47,341 nucleotides of DNA from Bacteroidales bacterium (GCA_017530365.1 JAFXMK010000021.1:1-47341), one strand, 5' to 3'; counted from the first letter of the stretch, positions 13,737 through 23,248 are shown. Translations and numbers: made by a program. Notes: generated by a model from the sequence alone, not told the origin.

Positions 13737-16259
13737 ATGAAAACAAGATTTTTACTGGTTCTATTGACGCTGATTTCCTTCGGAATCAATGCACAGGAGA
13801 CCAATCTCAACAAGCTCATGCAGCAACGCAATGAGTACTATTTTTCTTTCAACTTGAACGGCAACGATGATCTGTACGCCATCGCACACACCATTTCAGT
13901 GGACCATGTTGACGGCAACACTGTCATCGCATACGCCAACAACGATGAATTCAACAGATTCCAAAAACTCGGATACGATGTCACGCTGCTAACGCCACCC
14001 TCCATGGTGGAGAAGGCAGTCATGTGGGACGGCAGTAATCGCGCCGAATATGACTGGGACACCTACCCAACCTATCAGGCATACGAAGACATGATGTTCC
14101 AATTTGCCACCGACCATCCCGACAAATGTGAGATCATCACTCTCGGCACCCTGCCCAGCAATCGTAAGATCATGATTGCCCATATCAACAACGGCACTGC
14201 CCAAGGAAAGCCTAAGTTCTTGTACACTTCAACCATCCATGGTGATGAGACCACGGGATGGATCCTGATGCTCCGCCTCATCGATTATCTCCTCGAGAAC
14301 CCAACGCTCCCCGAATGCCAAAACGTGCTGAACAACATCGATCTTTACATTTGCCCCAACGCCAACCCTGACGGAACCTATCACGGCGGCAACAACAACG
14401 TGAACGGTGCCACCCGCGCCAATGCCAACGGCATCGACATGAACCGCAACTACGCCGATCCTCATGAGGGGCCACACCCCGACGGCTACGCCTATCAACT
14501 TGAAACACAATGGTTCATGCAGTTCGCCCAGGAAAACCATTTTGTAATGGGAGCCAACTACCATGGAGGCGCCGAGGTAATGAACTATCCTTGGGACAAC
14601 ACCCATACCCTCCACGCCGACGATGCTTGGTATCAGCTCATCAGTCATGAGTATGCCGACCTCACCCATCAGGTGAGTTCCAGTTACATGACGGACTATA
14701 ACAACGGCATTACCAACGGCGCATCATGGTATATGATCGGCGGCGGCCGTCAGGATTACATGAACGGCTACGCACAATGTCGTGAACTCACTATCGAATG
14801 CTCCAACACCAAGTTGCCCAGTGCCAGCCAATTGCCCTCTTTCTGGAACATCAACAAGAACTCCATCTTTGCTTTCATGAACCAGTGCCTCAATGGCATC
14901 TATGGTACCGTGACCGATTTAGGAACTGGGCTTCCCATTGAGGCCACCATCACCCTGGTAGATCATGATGACGAATACTCGATTGTCTCCACACAATTGC
15001 CCGGTGGCGACTACCACCGCCCCGTCAAAGCTGGAACCTATAATGCCAGATTCACCGCTAACGGCTATCAATCCTACGAAACCTCCGTTACTGTTGCCGA
15101 CAACAACAATGTCGAGCTCAATGTTCAACTGGCACAATTGGAAGGCCTGACTGCCGATTTCACCTCCAATACGACAGCAGTTTCCGTCGGTGGCACCGTC
15201 CAATTCACCGACGCCTCCTGGGGCGCCCAAATCAACAGCTGGGCATGGGAATTTGAAGGTGGCACCCCGGCAACATCAACGGAGCGCAATCCATCCGTTA
15301 CCTATAATGAAGAAGGCAGCTATGGCGTACGCCTCACGGTGACCAAAGCCACAGGTGAAACCGACACCAAATACGTCCCATCCTACATCTCTGTTGTCGA
15401 GGCTTATAACATGCAAAGCACTACCATTACTACCTGCGACGCGATGTTCTACGATGACGGAGGTCCTGATTCCGACTACAGTCACAACCAGAACTCAACC
15501 ATGACCTTCCGGCCCGCTACTGAAGGAGCGATGTTGGAAGTCACTTTTAATGAATTCAACACGGAGAACAACTGGGACAAGCTGTACATTTATGATGGAG
15601 CCGATGCGACTTCCACCTTGATTGGAGAATTCACTGGACATAACGGTCCAGGCACCGTAACTGCCACCAATGCTCAAGGTGCCTTGACCTTCCGCTTCAA
15701 CTCCGATTCTTCTGTAGCAAATTCTGGTTGGAAAGCACATGTCTATTGCACCGGCATTTCGTACGACCCGCTCGAGGTAACAGCAGAAGCGGATCCAGCG
15801 GTCATCAACGAAGGCGAAGTCAGCCGTCTATTGGCCACTGCCACTGGCGGCACAGGTATCTATACCTATAGCTGGGTGCCTGCCGAGAGCCTTGACAATC
15901 CTTACATTGCCAATCCAGTCGCATCGCCCGAACAACCCACAGAATACATTGTCACCGTTACGGACAGCGAAGGCAACTCCGCCGAAGCCACTGTCTTTGT
16001 CGATATCCGCAATGTCAACACTAGCGAGTATGGTTTGGGCCTCGTGAAGGTTTATCCAAATCCGTCTGATGGCCATTTCCGTGTCGAAGGACTTCAGGGC
16101 AGCACCACCTACTCTATTATGAACAGCCTCGGACAAGTAGTGCTTGAAGGACAATGCCACGGCAATCTCGACCTGAATACCGACCTTCCCAAAGGCGTTT
16201 ATTTCCTGAGACTCGACAGCGCTTCCAATACCACAACGTTGAAAATCGCCGTTAAATAA
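13737..16259 (+). CDS. Secreted M14 zinc carboxypeptidase with type IX secretion sorting domain
   Basis: 840-residue multidomain exoprotein. It has a signal peptide (MKTRFLLVLLTLISFGINAQ), then a peptidase M14 domain (about 80-395): zinc ligands H168 and E171 in STIHGDETTG, H276 in NYHGGAEVMNYPW, RNY substrate-binding region in GIDMNRNY, and catalytic E354 in ELTIECSNT. Next are a carboxypeptidase-regulatory-like fold (GIYGTVTDLGTGLPIEATI), a PKD domain (FTDASWGAQINSWAWEF), a CUB-like domain (CDAMFYDDGGPDSDYS to AHVYC) and an Ig/PKD-like repeat. The C-terminus from about 766 (VKVYPNPSDGHFRVEG to KGVYFLRL) is a type IX sorting domain. Substrate protein unknown. A ribosome-site-like AGGATG overlaps the start. 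Confidence 0.93.
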   Translation: MKTRFLLVLLTLISFGINAQETNLNKLMQQRNEYYFSFNLNGNDDLYAIAHTISVDHVDGNTVIAYANNDEFNRFQKLGYDVTLLTPPSMVEKAVMWDGSNRAEYDWDTYPTYQAYEDMMFQFATDHPDKCEIITLGTLPSNRKIMIAHINNGTAQGKPKFLYTSTIHGDETTGWILMLRLIDYLLENPTLPECQNVLNNIDLYICPNANPDGTYHGGNNNVNGATRANANGIDMNRNYADPHEGPHPDGYAYQLETQWFMQFAQENHFVMGANYHGGAEVMNYPWDNTHTLHADDAWYQLISHEYADLTHQVSSSYMTDYNNGITNGASWYMIGGGRQDYMNGYAQCRELTIECSNTKLPSASQLPSFWNINKNSIFAFMNQCLNGIYGTVTDLGTGLPIEATITLVDHDDEYSIVSTQLPGGDYHRPVKAGTYNARFTANGYQSYETSVTVADNNNVELNVQLAQLEGLTADFTSNTTAVSVGGTVQFTDASWGAQINSWAWEFEGGTPATSTERNPSVTYNEEGSYGVRLTVTKATGETDTKYVPSYISVVEAYNMQSTTITTCDAMFYDDGGPDSDYSHNQNSTMTFRPATEGAMLEVTFNEFNTENNWDKLYIYDGADATSTLIGEFTGHNGPGTVTATNAQGALTFRFNSDSSVANSGWKAHVYCTGISYDPLEVTAEADPAVINEGEVSRLLATATGGTGIYTYSWVPAESLDNPYIANPVASPEQPTEYIVTVTDSEGNSAEATVFVDIRNVNTSEYGLGLVKVYPNPSDGHFRVEGLQGSTTYSIMNSLGQVVLEGQCHGNLDLNTDLPKGVYFLRLDSASNTTTLKIAVK

Positions 16260-16292
16260 CAATTCAACAGCCAAACCGCCAACAATTCAACA
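16258..16292 (+). repeat. Direct repeat AACAATTCAACA
   Basis: Two perfect 12-base copies (16258-16269 and 16281-16292), separated by 11 bases, immediately after the carboxypeptidase stop codon and before bamD. Confidence 0.7.
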
Positions 16293-16300
16293 AAAAACGT

Positions 16301-16308
16301 TATTTTTG
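16301..16308 (+). promoter_or_regulatory. -7 element immediately upstream of bamD
   Basis: TATTTTTG ends only four bases before the bamD ATG at 16313. If used, transcription would start at or one to two bases before the start codon. No clear -33 TTTG is visible. Confidence 0.45.
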
Positions 16309-16312
16309 CCGC

Positions 16313-17116
16313 ATGATTTATCGTAGGCTAATATTAGTATTTCTCTGCTGCTTGACCATCTGCTGTACCTCGTGCAGCGAGTTCAGCCGCATCCTGAAGA
16401 GCACCGACAACGACATGAAGTACGAAGTGGCCATGGACTATTATGACCGCAAGGACTACAACAAAGCGCTGCAGCTCTTCGACCTGCTTCAGAACTCGTT
16501 CCGCAGCACCCCAAAAGGCGAGATGATCACTTTCCGCACTGCCATGTGCTATTATCTGACCCATGATTACGAGGTGGCCGCCTATTACTTCAACAAGTTT
16601 GTCACCGCCTATCCCTTCTCGCCTGACGCCGAGACGGCTGCTTTCATGAATGCTTATTGCACTTACATGACATCACCCAACTCCACCCTCGACCAGAAAA
16701 ACACCCACACTGCAATTTCGCAATTCAAATCCTACATTGAACGGTATCCACAAAGCGACAGTATTGCACGTGCCCAAGAACTGATGGCTGATCTCAACAA
16801 CAAGCTTGAAGAGAAAGACTACAACATCTGCATGTTGTATTACAAGATGGAAAACTACAATGCGTCCATAACCTGTTTCGAGAACCTGTTGAAGAATTAT
16901 CCCAACACCAGCCATCGCGAAGAGATTCTATGCAACATGGCCAAGACATATTACGAATATGCCGAGAACAGCGTTCCAGAAAAGCAGAAAGAACGTTACG
17001 AATCCTGCATTGAACGGTACAACACACTCAGTTATCTTTTCCCTGACAGTCCCTATCTGAAAGAAGTGGAACCTGTCGTCAACAAAGCAAGAAAAAAAAT
17101 AGAAAACATACATTAA
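16313..17116 (+). CDS. bamD: Outer-membrane assembly lipoprotein BamD
   Basis: Essential lipoprotein of the BAM complex that inserts beta-barrel proteins into the outer membrane. The 267 residues begin with a lipoprotein signal (MIYRRLILVFLCCLTICCTSC, lipobox near CTSC). They continue with tetratricopeptide-like repeats: YEVAMDYYDRKDYNKALQLF, SPDAETAAFMNAYC, YNASITCFENLLKNYPNTSHREE and YESCIERYNTLSYLFPDSPY. Start of a four-gene run with rpoZ, DUF4835 and recN, an order conserved in Bacteroidetes. Confidence 0.93.
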   Translation: MIYRRLILVFLCCLTICCTSCSEFSRILKSTDNDMKYEVAMDYYDRKDYNKALQLFDLLQNSFRSTPKGEMITFRTAMCYYLTHDYEVAAYYFNKFVTAYPFSPDAETAAFMNAYCTYMTSPNSTLDQKNTHTAISQFKSYIERYPQSDSIARAQELMADLNNKLEEKDYNICMLYYKMENYNASITCFENLLKNYPNTSHREEILCNMAKTYYEYAENSVPEKQKERYESCIERYNTLSYLFPDSPYLKEVEPVVNKARKKIENIH

Positions 17117-17121
17117 ACACC

Positions 17122-17457
17122 ATGGATTTCAAAAAAATCAGAACCGAAACGACGGTAGTCACCCGTCAAAAAGACCAGTTTTACAAAGGCACAGGCAACA
17201 TCTACGAGACCGTAGCTATCCTGACCAAACGCGCCAATCAGATCGCTTCAGAGATGAAGGAAGAACTCAACAAGAAAATTGAAGAGTTCGCCACTAATAA
17301 CGACAGTTTGGAGGAGGTATTCGAAAACCGCGAACAGATTGAGATCGCCAAGTTCTATGAACGTTTGCCCAAGCCCACGCTGATCGCCATTCACGAATTC
17401 CTTAATGACGAAATCTACTTCCGCAATCCCAGAAAGGAAGTCCAGGACGAATTCTAA
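17122..17457 (+). CDS. rpoZ: RNA polymerase omega subunit, Bacteroidetes type
   Basis: Small subunit that helps assemble RNA polymerase around beta-prime. The 111 residues contain the omega-like helix GNIYETVAILTKRANQIASEM and a charged tail ending KEVQDEF. The Bacteroidetes version differs much from E. coli RpoZ and is recognised mainly by this motif and its place between bamD and DUF4835. Five bases separate it from bamD and two from the next gene. Confidence 0.85.
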   Translation: MDFKKIRTETTVVTRQKDQFYKGTGNIYETVAILTKRANQIASEMKEELNKKIEEFATNNDSLEEVFENREQIEIAKFYERLPKPTLIAIHEFLNDEIYFRNPRKEVQDEF

Positions 17458-17459
17458 CC

Positions 17460-18380
17460 ATGAAAAGACCCTTAGTTTCCGTCGTCATAGCCATCTGCAT
17501 GTTCTTCACGAACATCTTGTCCGCCCAAGAGTTGAAATGTGACATTCGTATCAACTCCAATCAAGTGGCAGGCACCGACAAGACTGTTTTCGAGAACCTG
17601 CAGACGGCCCTCTATGAGTTCATTAACAACACGAAGTGGACCAACCTCAACTTCAAAAATTCTGAAAAGATCGAATGCTCCATCGCTATCACCATCAAAG
17701 AGCGAAAGGATTCCGACTCTTTCTCCGGTGAACTCAACATGGCGCTACGCCGCCCTTGCTACAAAGCCAGCTACACCACTCCTGTCCTCAACTATGTGGA
17801 TCAGAGATTTTCTTTCAGCTACATGGACGGCCAACCTTTGGATTTCAGTGCCAACACCCACATGTCGGACCTGACTTCCACCATCGCCTTTTATGTCTAT
17901 ACCTTCCTTGGACTTGACTTCGACTCCTTCTCACTAAATGGAGGAAAACCGTTCTTTGAAGCAGCACAACAGATCGTCAACAACGCTCAAAGCTCCTCTC
18001 AAGTTGGATGGAAAGCCATGGATGGCAACAAAAACCGTTATTGGATGGCGGAAAACATGACCAATAATAGCTACGCTCCCTTACATCAATTCATGTATGA
18101 ATACCATCGTCTGGGTCTTGACGTGATGTCGGAAAAACCAGAAGAAGGACGCGCAGCCATCCTGAAATCACTTGATTATCTCCAGAACGTTTACAGCACG
18201 TATCCCACCTGCTTCTTCCTGCAACTTATTGTTGAAGCCAAGCGCGACGAGATCATCAATGTATTTAGCGAAGGATCACAGCAGGAAAAGACCAAAGCAG
18301 CCAACATCATGAAACAGATCGACCCTTCGAAAGCGTCGCAATATGATGCCATACTGCAAGGCGGCATGAGAAAGGGCTAA
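17460..18380 (+). CDS. DUF4835 periplasmic protein
   Basis: 306-residue exported protein with a signal peptide (MKRPLVSVVIAICMFFTNILSAQ). It belongs by sequence and context to DUF4835, a Bacteroidetes family always found near recN. Characteristic stretches are LKCDIRINSNQVAGTDKTVF, YVYTFLGLDFDSFSLNGG and CFFLQLIVEAKRDEIINVF. Biochemical function is not established. In other Bacteroidetes coaBC usually lies between the omega gene and this one; here the two are only two bases apart. Confidence 0.85.
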   Translation: MKRPLVSVVIAICMFFTNILSAQELKCDIRINSNQVAGTDKTVFENLQTALYEFINNTKWTNLNFKNSEKIECSIAITIKERKDSDSFSGELNMALRRPCYKASYTTPVLNYVDQRFSFSYMDGQPLDFSANTHMSDLTSTIAFYVYTFLGLDFDSFSLNGGKPFFEAAQQIVNNAQSSSQVGWKAMDGNKNRYWMAENMTNNSYAPLHQFMYEYHRLGLDVMSEKPEEGRAAILKSLDYLQNVYSTYPTCFFLQLIVEAKRDEIINVFSEGSQQEKTKAANIMKQIDPSKASQYDAILQGGMRKG

Positions 18381-18391
18381 TCCAACAGGCC

Positions 18392-20062
18392 ATGCTGCAT
18401 CATCTCCACATTCAAAACTTCGCTCTCATCGAAGACCTTTTTATCGATTTTAGCGAAGGCTTCAGCGTCATCACTGGTGAGACTGGTGCAGGAAAATCCA
18501 TCCTTCTCGGAGCTCTCGGCTTTGTCCTTGGTGACCGAGCTGACACTGGAGTGCTACTCGACAAGAACCGGAAGTGCATCGTGGAAGCGGTGTTTTCATT
18601 CGACAACGACCGGCTGAAAACAGCATTCGAAACTAACGACTTGGACTTTGATCCCAACGAATGCATCTTCCGCAGGGAACTCAACCCTCAGAAAAAAAGC
18701 CGTGCCTTCATCAACGACACGCCTGTCACACTGCAAACCCTTAAAGCGATCGGATGCCAACTGGTCGACATCCATTCACAGCACGATTCGCTGTTACTGA
18801 CCGATACGGATTTCCAACTGCAGCTGTTGGATGAAATTGCTCAAAACAACATGCTACTTTCGGCATACCGGAAGGAATTTGCGCAATACAACACACTCTG
18901 CCGCCAACTAAAGGACCTCAAGACGATGGCAGAGAAAAACCTCAGCGAGAACGACTATCTCAAGTTTCAATTGGACGAGCTCCAGAAAGCCCAGCTGAAA
19001 GAGGGCGAATACGTTGAAATTGAAAACAGTCTGAATGTGATGGAAAACGCCGAGGAAATCAAGTCGCTGCTGTTCAGCGCCAACGGCTTGCTGGGAAACT
19101 CCGAAAGCGCCATCCTGCCCCAACTGAACGAGTTGTCTTCTTTGCTCCAAAGGATCAAACAACTCATCCCCAATGCCGAGGGACTGAAAGAACGTATCGA
19201 CAACGCCCAGATAGAACTGAAGGATATCGCCTACGACCTTGAACGTCTGGAAGACGGCACCCAATTCGACGAAGAGAAGTTGCAAGAGCTTCAAGAGCGC
19301 TTCGACCTGCTCAACCGCCTGATGATGAAGCATCACATCAATGAATTCGATGCCATGATCCAGCTACGAGATGAGCTTGAAAGCAAGGTGAACGCTTTTG
19401 AAAACATCGACCAAGAGATTGAAAAGGCAGAGAAAGCACTGAAGGAACAGACCCAACTACTGAAGCAACTTGCCCTGCAGCTCCGCAGCCAACGCCAAAA
19501 GGCCTCCAAGACCTTCAGCGAGAACGTTACCGGACTTGCCCGACAGCTGGCCATGCCGCACGCAGCGTTCCAAATCAGCTTGGAACCCCTCCAAGACCTT
19601 ACCTCTACTGGGCTGGATCAAGTGCGTTTCCTGTTCTCCGCCAACAAAGGCGTCGAGGTTGCAGACATCAGCAAGGTGGCATCGGGAGGTGAGCTCTCGA
19701 GGGTGATGCTTTCTGTCAAGAGTGCCGTATCGCAACACAACTACATCCCCACCCTTATCTTTGACGAGATCGATGCTGGTGTTTCCGGAGAAGTGGCAGC
19801 CAAAATCGGAGATATCATGCAGGAGATGGGCAGCAGCTTACAGCTGATCGCCATCACCCACTTGCCTCAAGTGGCCAGCAAGGCAGCACATCATTTCTTC
19901 ATATACAAAGACAATGAAGGTGAGCGCACACAGTCTCATATCAAGCTATTGTCAGCTAAGGAGCGCATCACAGAGATTGCCAAGATGCTCAGCAATGACA
20001 AGATCACACCAGAAGCAATGAAAGCCGCTGAAGTCCTCCTCAATTCTCAAACACGTACCTAA
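18392..20062 (+). CDS. recN: DNA repair ATPase RecN
   Basis: SMC-like protein acting early in double-strand break repair. The 556 residues have an N-terminal P-loop (ITGETGAGKSILLGALGFVLGDRAD, in part ETGAGKSILL at 28-37), a long coiled-coil middle (about 160-390, rich in leucine heptads and glutamate/lysine), and a C-terminal ABC signature (VASGGELSRVMLSVKSAV) with Walker B LIFDEIDAGVSGEVA and the H-loop AITHLPQVAS. Length is typical. Last gene of the bamD run; its 3' end overlaps the convergent DUF4159 gene by 23 bases. Confidence 0.96.
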   Translation: MLHHLHIQNFALIEDLFIDFSEGFSVITGETGAGKSILLGALGFVLGDRADTGVLLDKNRKCIVEAVFSFDNDRLKTAFETNDLDFDPNECIFRRELNPQKKSRAFINDTPVTLQTLKAIGCQLVDIHSQHDSLLLTDTDFQLQLLDEIAQNNMLLSAYRKEFAQYNTLCRQLKDLKTMAEKNLSENDYLKFQLDELQKAQLKEGEYVEIENSLNVMENAEEIKSLLFSANGLLGNSESAILPQLNELSSLLQRIKQLIPNAEGLKERIDNAQIELKDIAYDLERLEDGTQFDEEKLQELQERFDLLNRLMMKHHINEFDAMIQLRDELESKVNAFENIDQEIEKAEKALKEQTQLLKQLALQLRSQRQKASKTFSENVTGLARQLAMPHAAFQISLEPLQDLTSTGLDQVRFLFSANKGVEVADISKVASGGELSRVMLSVKSAVSQHNYIPTLIFDEIDAGVSGEVAAKIGDIMQEMGSSLQLIAITHLPQVASKAAHHFFIYKDNEGERTQSHIKLLSAKERITEIAKMLSNDKITPEAMKAAEVLLNSQTRT

Positions 20063-20687
20063 GGATATTCGCTCCCATTCGCAAGGCCTTCTCACGGGTC
20101 TCCTGCGAGTCGTGGTGGACACGTTGGTCTTCCCAGCCGTCGCCCAAATCGCATTCGTAGGTAAAGATACACACAATACGGCCTTCATAAATCAAAGCAA
20201 AGAGCTGCGGCGGTTTGTTGTCGTGTTCATGGATCTTGGGCAGGCCATTGGGGAAAGGATAAGGTTTTTTGAAGATGTCATGCGAATAAGGCAGTTCCAC
20301 GAAATCCAGTTCAGGAAACACCTTTTTCATCTGAGGCTCGATGTATTGACGGATGCCATAGTTGTCATCGATATGCAGGAAGCCACCAGCCAACATGTAA
20401 TTGCGAAGGTTCTGTGCTTCCACAGCATCGAATACCACGTTGCCATGTCCCGTCATATAAACGTACGGATAGTTGAAGATATCCGGGCTGGAAGGCTCGA
20501 CTGTAGGAACATCAGGATTGATATCTGTGCCGATTTCCTTATTGCAGAAACGCACCAGGTTTGGCAATGAAGTCGGGTTGCCGTACCAGTCGCCACCGCC
20601 ACGGTATTTCAGCAAAGCGATGTTCAGCTGCTGCGCTGTGACGAGCAACGGGAACGAAAGCATTATGGCAACCAACAGCTTTTTCAT
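20040..20687 (-). CDS. DUF4159 exported protein
   Basis: 215-residue protein with a signal peptide (MKKLLVAIMLSFPLLVTAQ). It then matches the DUF4159 pattern: IALLKYRGGGDWYGNP, YPYVYMTGHGNVVFD, LRNYMLAGGFLHIDDNYGI and HDIFKKPYPFPNGLP. DUF4159 proteins have a class I glutamine-amidotransferase-like fold without the usual catalytic set; role unknown. The ATG at 20687 overlaps the rsmE stop by four bases, so translation is probably coupled. Confidence 0.87.
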   Translation of the reverse strand: MKKLLVAIMLSFPLLVTAQQLNIALLKYRGGGDWYGNPTSLPNLVRFCNKEIGTDINPDVPTVEPSSPDIFNYPYVYMTGHGNVVFDAVEAQNLRNYMLAGGFLHIDDNYGIRQYIEPQMKKVFPELDFVELPYSHDIFKKPYPFPNGLPKIHEHDNKPPQLFALIYEGRIVCIFTYECDLGDGWEDQRVHHDSQETREKALRMGANILRYVFEN

Positions 20688-21391
20688 TTCATCTGATTGA
20701 TCAATTGCACCGTATGGCAAGCCACTATGGCAGCCGTTTCCGTTCTTAATCGAGCGTCACCCAGACTGCAAGGCACGAAACCGTTTTCCTTGGCCAATGC
20801 CACCTCCTCGGGGCTGAAGTCCCCTTCCGGACCGATCAGCACCAAGGCATTTTCACCTTTATGATATAGGTCGCAAAGACAGTCTTTCACGTTATCGTCG
20901 ATCCAAGCGATGAACTTCTGTCCATCAAAAGGCTGCTTTACCAGTTTATCGAATGGTATTAAATCGTCGATGATAGGTAACCTGGATTTAATGGACTGCT
21001 TCATGGCCGCGACCATCACCTTTTGGAAACGTTCCACGTTGGCGGCTCGGCGCTCTGAATGAAATGAGGCAAACAGCTTCACGCGATCGATGCCTATCTC
21101 GGTGGCTTTCTCCAAGAACCATTCCGTGCGCTCGTTGAGTTTGGTCGGAGCGATGGCTATCTCAAGTTTGAAGCCCCAATGGTCATAACCTGGCCGCTTG
21201 TTCGTCAAGTTGACGGTAGCATGTTTGGGCAAAGCTTCCACCAGCTCCGCATCATAAAGGGAGCCTTCCCCATCGGTCACGCAAAAGCGCTCCCCTTCGG
21301 TCATCCGAAGCACTTTCACGCAGTGTTTGGATTCCTCTTCGGGCATCATGTTTAGCCCTTCCTTCGCCCCTTTAAGATAAAACACGTTCAC
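20684..21391 (-). CDS. rsmE: 16S rRNA m3U1498 methyltransferase
   Basis: SPOUT-class methyltransferase that methylates N3 of U1498 in 16S rRNA. The 235 residues show the N-terminal PUA-like part (MPEEESKHCVKVLRMTEG) and the knotted C-terminal domain: EWFLEKATEIGIDRV, LVLIGPEGDFSPEEV and SLGDARLRTETAAIVACH. Starts with GTG at 21391 (second GTG two codons on). Lies between argS and DUF4159 on the same strand. Confidence 0.95.
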   Translation of the reverse strand: MNVFYLKGAKEGLNMMPEEESKHCVKVLRMTEGERFCVTDGEGSLYDAELVEALPKHATVNLTNKRPGYDHWGFKLEIAIAPTKLNERTEWFLEKATEIGIDRVKLFASFHSERRAANVERFQKVMVAAMKQSIKSRLPIIDDLIPFDKLVKQPFDGQKFIAWIDDNVKDCLCDLYHKGENALVLIGPEGDFSPEEVALAKENGFVPCSLGDARLRTETAAIVACHTVQLINQMK

Positions 21392-21425
21392 CTTCTTACT
21401 TCTATCTTCTGACTTCTTACTTCTA
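21391..21425 (-). repeat. Short tandem array, unit AGAAGNN (minus strand)
   Basis: Five copies of a 7-base unit (AGAAGTA, AGAAGTC, AGAAGAT, AGAAGTA, AGAAG) on the minus strand between the argS stop and the rsmE start. The same unit follows the permease gene at 524-553. Confidence 0.75.
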
Positions 21426-21430
21426 TAAAA

Positions 21431-23242
21431 TCACATCCTCTCTGGCATTCCGATGCCCAACAATCCAGAAGCATTCCTCAACAAGGCGGCAACCATATCA
21501 CAGACTTGCAGACGGAACATACGACGGTTGGCGTCTTCCTCCTTAAGGATGCTGCATTCCTGATAGAACTGGTTGAACTCCTTCGCAAGGTCAAAGATGA
21601 AGTTGGCTATCATCGCTGGGCTGCGACCCTCAGCGGCTTGGTTCAGCACCGTCGGCCAGCCGTACATCATCACGATGATCTCTTTTTCCTTCGGTTGAAG
21701 GTCGGCGACTTTCACTTCATTTTCCAGCTTGAGGCCTTGCTCAGCGGCCTTGCGGAGCACCGAGCAGATACGGGCGTGGGTGTATTGCACAAACGGGCCC
21801 GTGTTGCCATTGAAGTCGATGGATTCCTCGGGGTTGAACAACATGGTCTTCTTGGGATCGACACGAAGGATGAAGTATTTCAAAGCGCCCAAGCCGATGG
21901 TGTGATATAGCTTGTCGGCATCTTCGGGCGAGAGGTCCTTGGCCTTGCCCAATTCCTCTGAGACGGCCTTGGCAGTGGCCACCATCTCGTCCATGAGATC
22001 ATCGGCATCGACTACGGTGCCTTCGCGCGACTTCATCTTGCCGTTGGGCAGTTCCACCATGCCGTATGAAAGGTGCTCGATGTCCTTGCCCCATTCACGG
22101 CCCAAACGCACCAGCACGCGTTTCAGCACATCGAAGTGGTATATCTGCTCGTTGCCCACCACATAGATGAGCTTCTCTGGGTCATATTCCTCCACACGAA
22201 GTTGGGCAGTACCCAAGTCTTGGGTCATATACACCGAGGTGCCGTCACGGCGGAGCAGCAGTTTCTCGTCGAGGCCCTCATCGCGGAGGTCACACCACAC
22301 TGAGTTGTCGTCGCGGCGGTAGAGCACACCCTTCTCGAGGCCTTCTTGCACCAGCGACTTGCCCAGCAGGTAGGTTTGTGATTCATAGTAGATCTTATCG
22401 AAACTCACGCCGAGGCGTTTGTAAGTCACATCGAAGCCGTCATACACCCACTGGTTCATCATCTCCCAGAGCTGGCGCACTTCAGGGTCGTTGGCTTCCC
22501 ACTTGCGTAGCATTTCGCGGGCTTCCTGCATCAACGTGGATTCGGCTTCGGCCTTGGCTTTGGCTTCTTCCTGAGCTTTCTCGTCCAAACTATCAAAATC
22601 AGCTGGCAGCAAAGTCTTTAATTCCTTTTTGTATTCCTTATCAAATAGCACATAGAAGTCGCCAATGAGGTGATCACCTTTCTTGCCGGTGGATTCAGGT
22701 GTACAACCGTTGCCCCATTTCTTCCAGGCGAGCATGCTCTTACAGATGTGGATGCCACGGTCGTTGACCAGATTCACCCGCACCACATTCTTGCCGCTGG
22801 CTTTCAGAATTTCGCACACGCTCCAGCCAAGCAAGTTGTTACGGATATGGCCGAGATGCAAGGGCTTGTTGGTATTCGGCGAGGAGTACTCGACCACCAC
22901 CGGTTTGCCAGACACCTCTTTTCTTCCGAAATTCTCTTTTTGGTGGTTCTCACGGAAGAAGTCCAGCCAGAAACTATCGGAAATGAGGATATTAAGGAAG
23001 CCTTTCACCACGTTGAACTTGGCGATCATGGAGGATTCCTTCATCATTTCGGCACCCATCTCGTTGGCCAATTGCTCGGGATTGCGGCCGGCGAGTTTAC
23101 CGAATGGAAACACCACTACGGTAAGGTCGCCCTCAAACTCAGGCCTAGTTTTCTGAAAATTGACTTGTTGCGCAGGCGGCTCTTGCCCGTATAAGGTCTT
23201 GAACGACTTGATAAAGAGTTGTTTAAGGATTTCTTCTAACAT
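21431..23242 (-). CDS. argS: Arginyl-tRNA synthetase
   Basis: Class I aminoacyl-tRNA synthetase charging tRNA-Arg. The 603 residues have the ArgS N-terminal domain, the HIGH-type signature in SSPNTNKPLHLGHIRNN (HLGH), a modified KMSKS loop (GKMKSREGT, as is normal for ArgS), the DALR-type anticodon-binding end (PFVQYTHARICSVLRKA), and the C-terminal LLRNASGLLGIGMPERM. Full length. A -7 element lies 24 bases upstream of the ATG. Confidence 0.97.
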   Translation of the reverse strand: MLEEILKQLFIKSFKTLYGQEPPAQQVNFQKTRPEFEGDLTVVVFPFGKLAGRNPEQLANEMGAEMMKESSMIAKFNVVKGFLNILISDSFWLDFFRENHQKENFGRKEVSGKPVVVEYSSPNTNKPLHLGHIRNNLLGWSVCEILKASGKNVVRVNLVNDRGIHICKSMLAWKKWGNGCTPESTGKKGDHLIGDFYVLFDKEYKKELKTLLPADFDSLDEKAQEEAKAKAEAESTLMQEAREMLRKWEANDPEVRQLWEMMNQWVYDGFDVTYKRLGVSFDKIYYESQTYLLGKSLVQEGLEKGVLYRRDDNSVWCDLRDEGLDEKLLLRRDGTSVYMTQDLGTAQLRVEEYDPEKLIYVVGNEQIYHFDVLKRVLVRLGREWGKDIEHLSYGMVELPNGKMKSREGTVVDADDLMDEMVATAKAVSEELGKAKDLSPEDADKLYHTIGLGALKYFILRVDPKKTMLFNPEESIDFNGNTGPFVQYTHARICSVLRKAAEQGLKLENEVKVADLQPKEKEIIVMMYGWPTVLNQAAEGRSPAMIANFIFDLAKEFNQFYQECSILKEEDANRRMFRLQVCDMVAALLRNASGLLGIGMPERM

Positions 23243-23248
23243 AATCAG

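Noticed and set aside
18392-20062. Plus- and minus-strand short frames within recN, rpoC and rpoB as extra genes
   Set aside because: They are shadows of the large genes with no independent start context or motifs.
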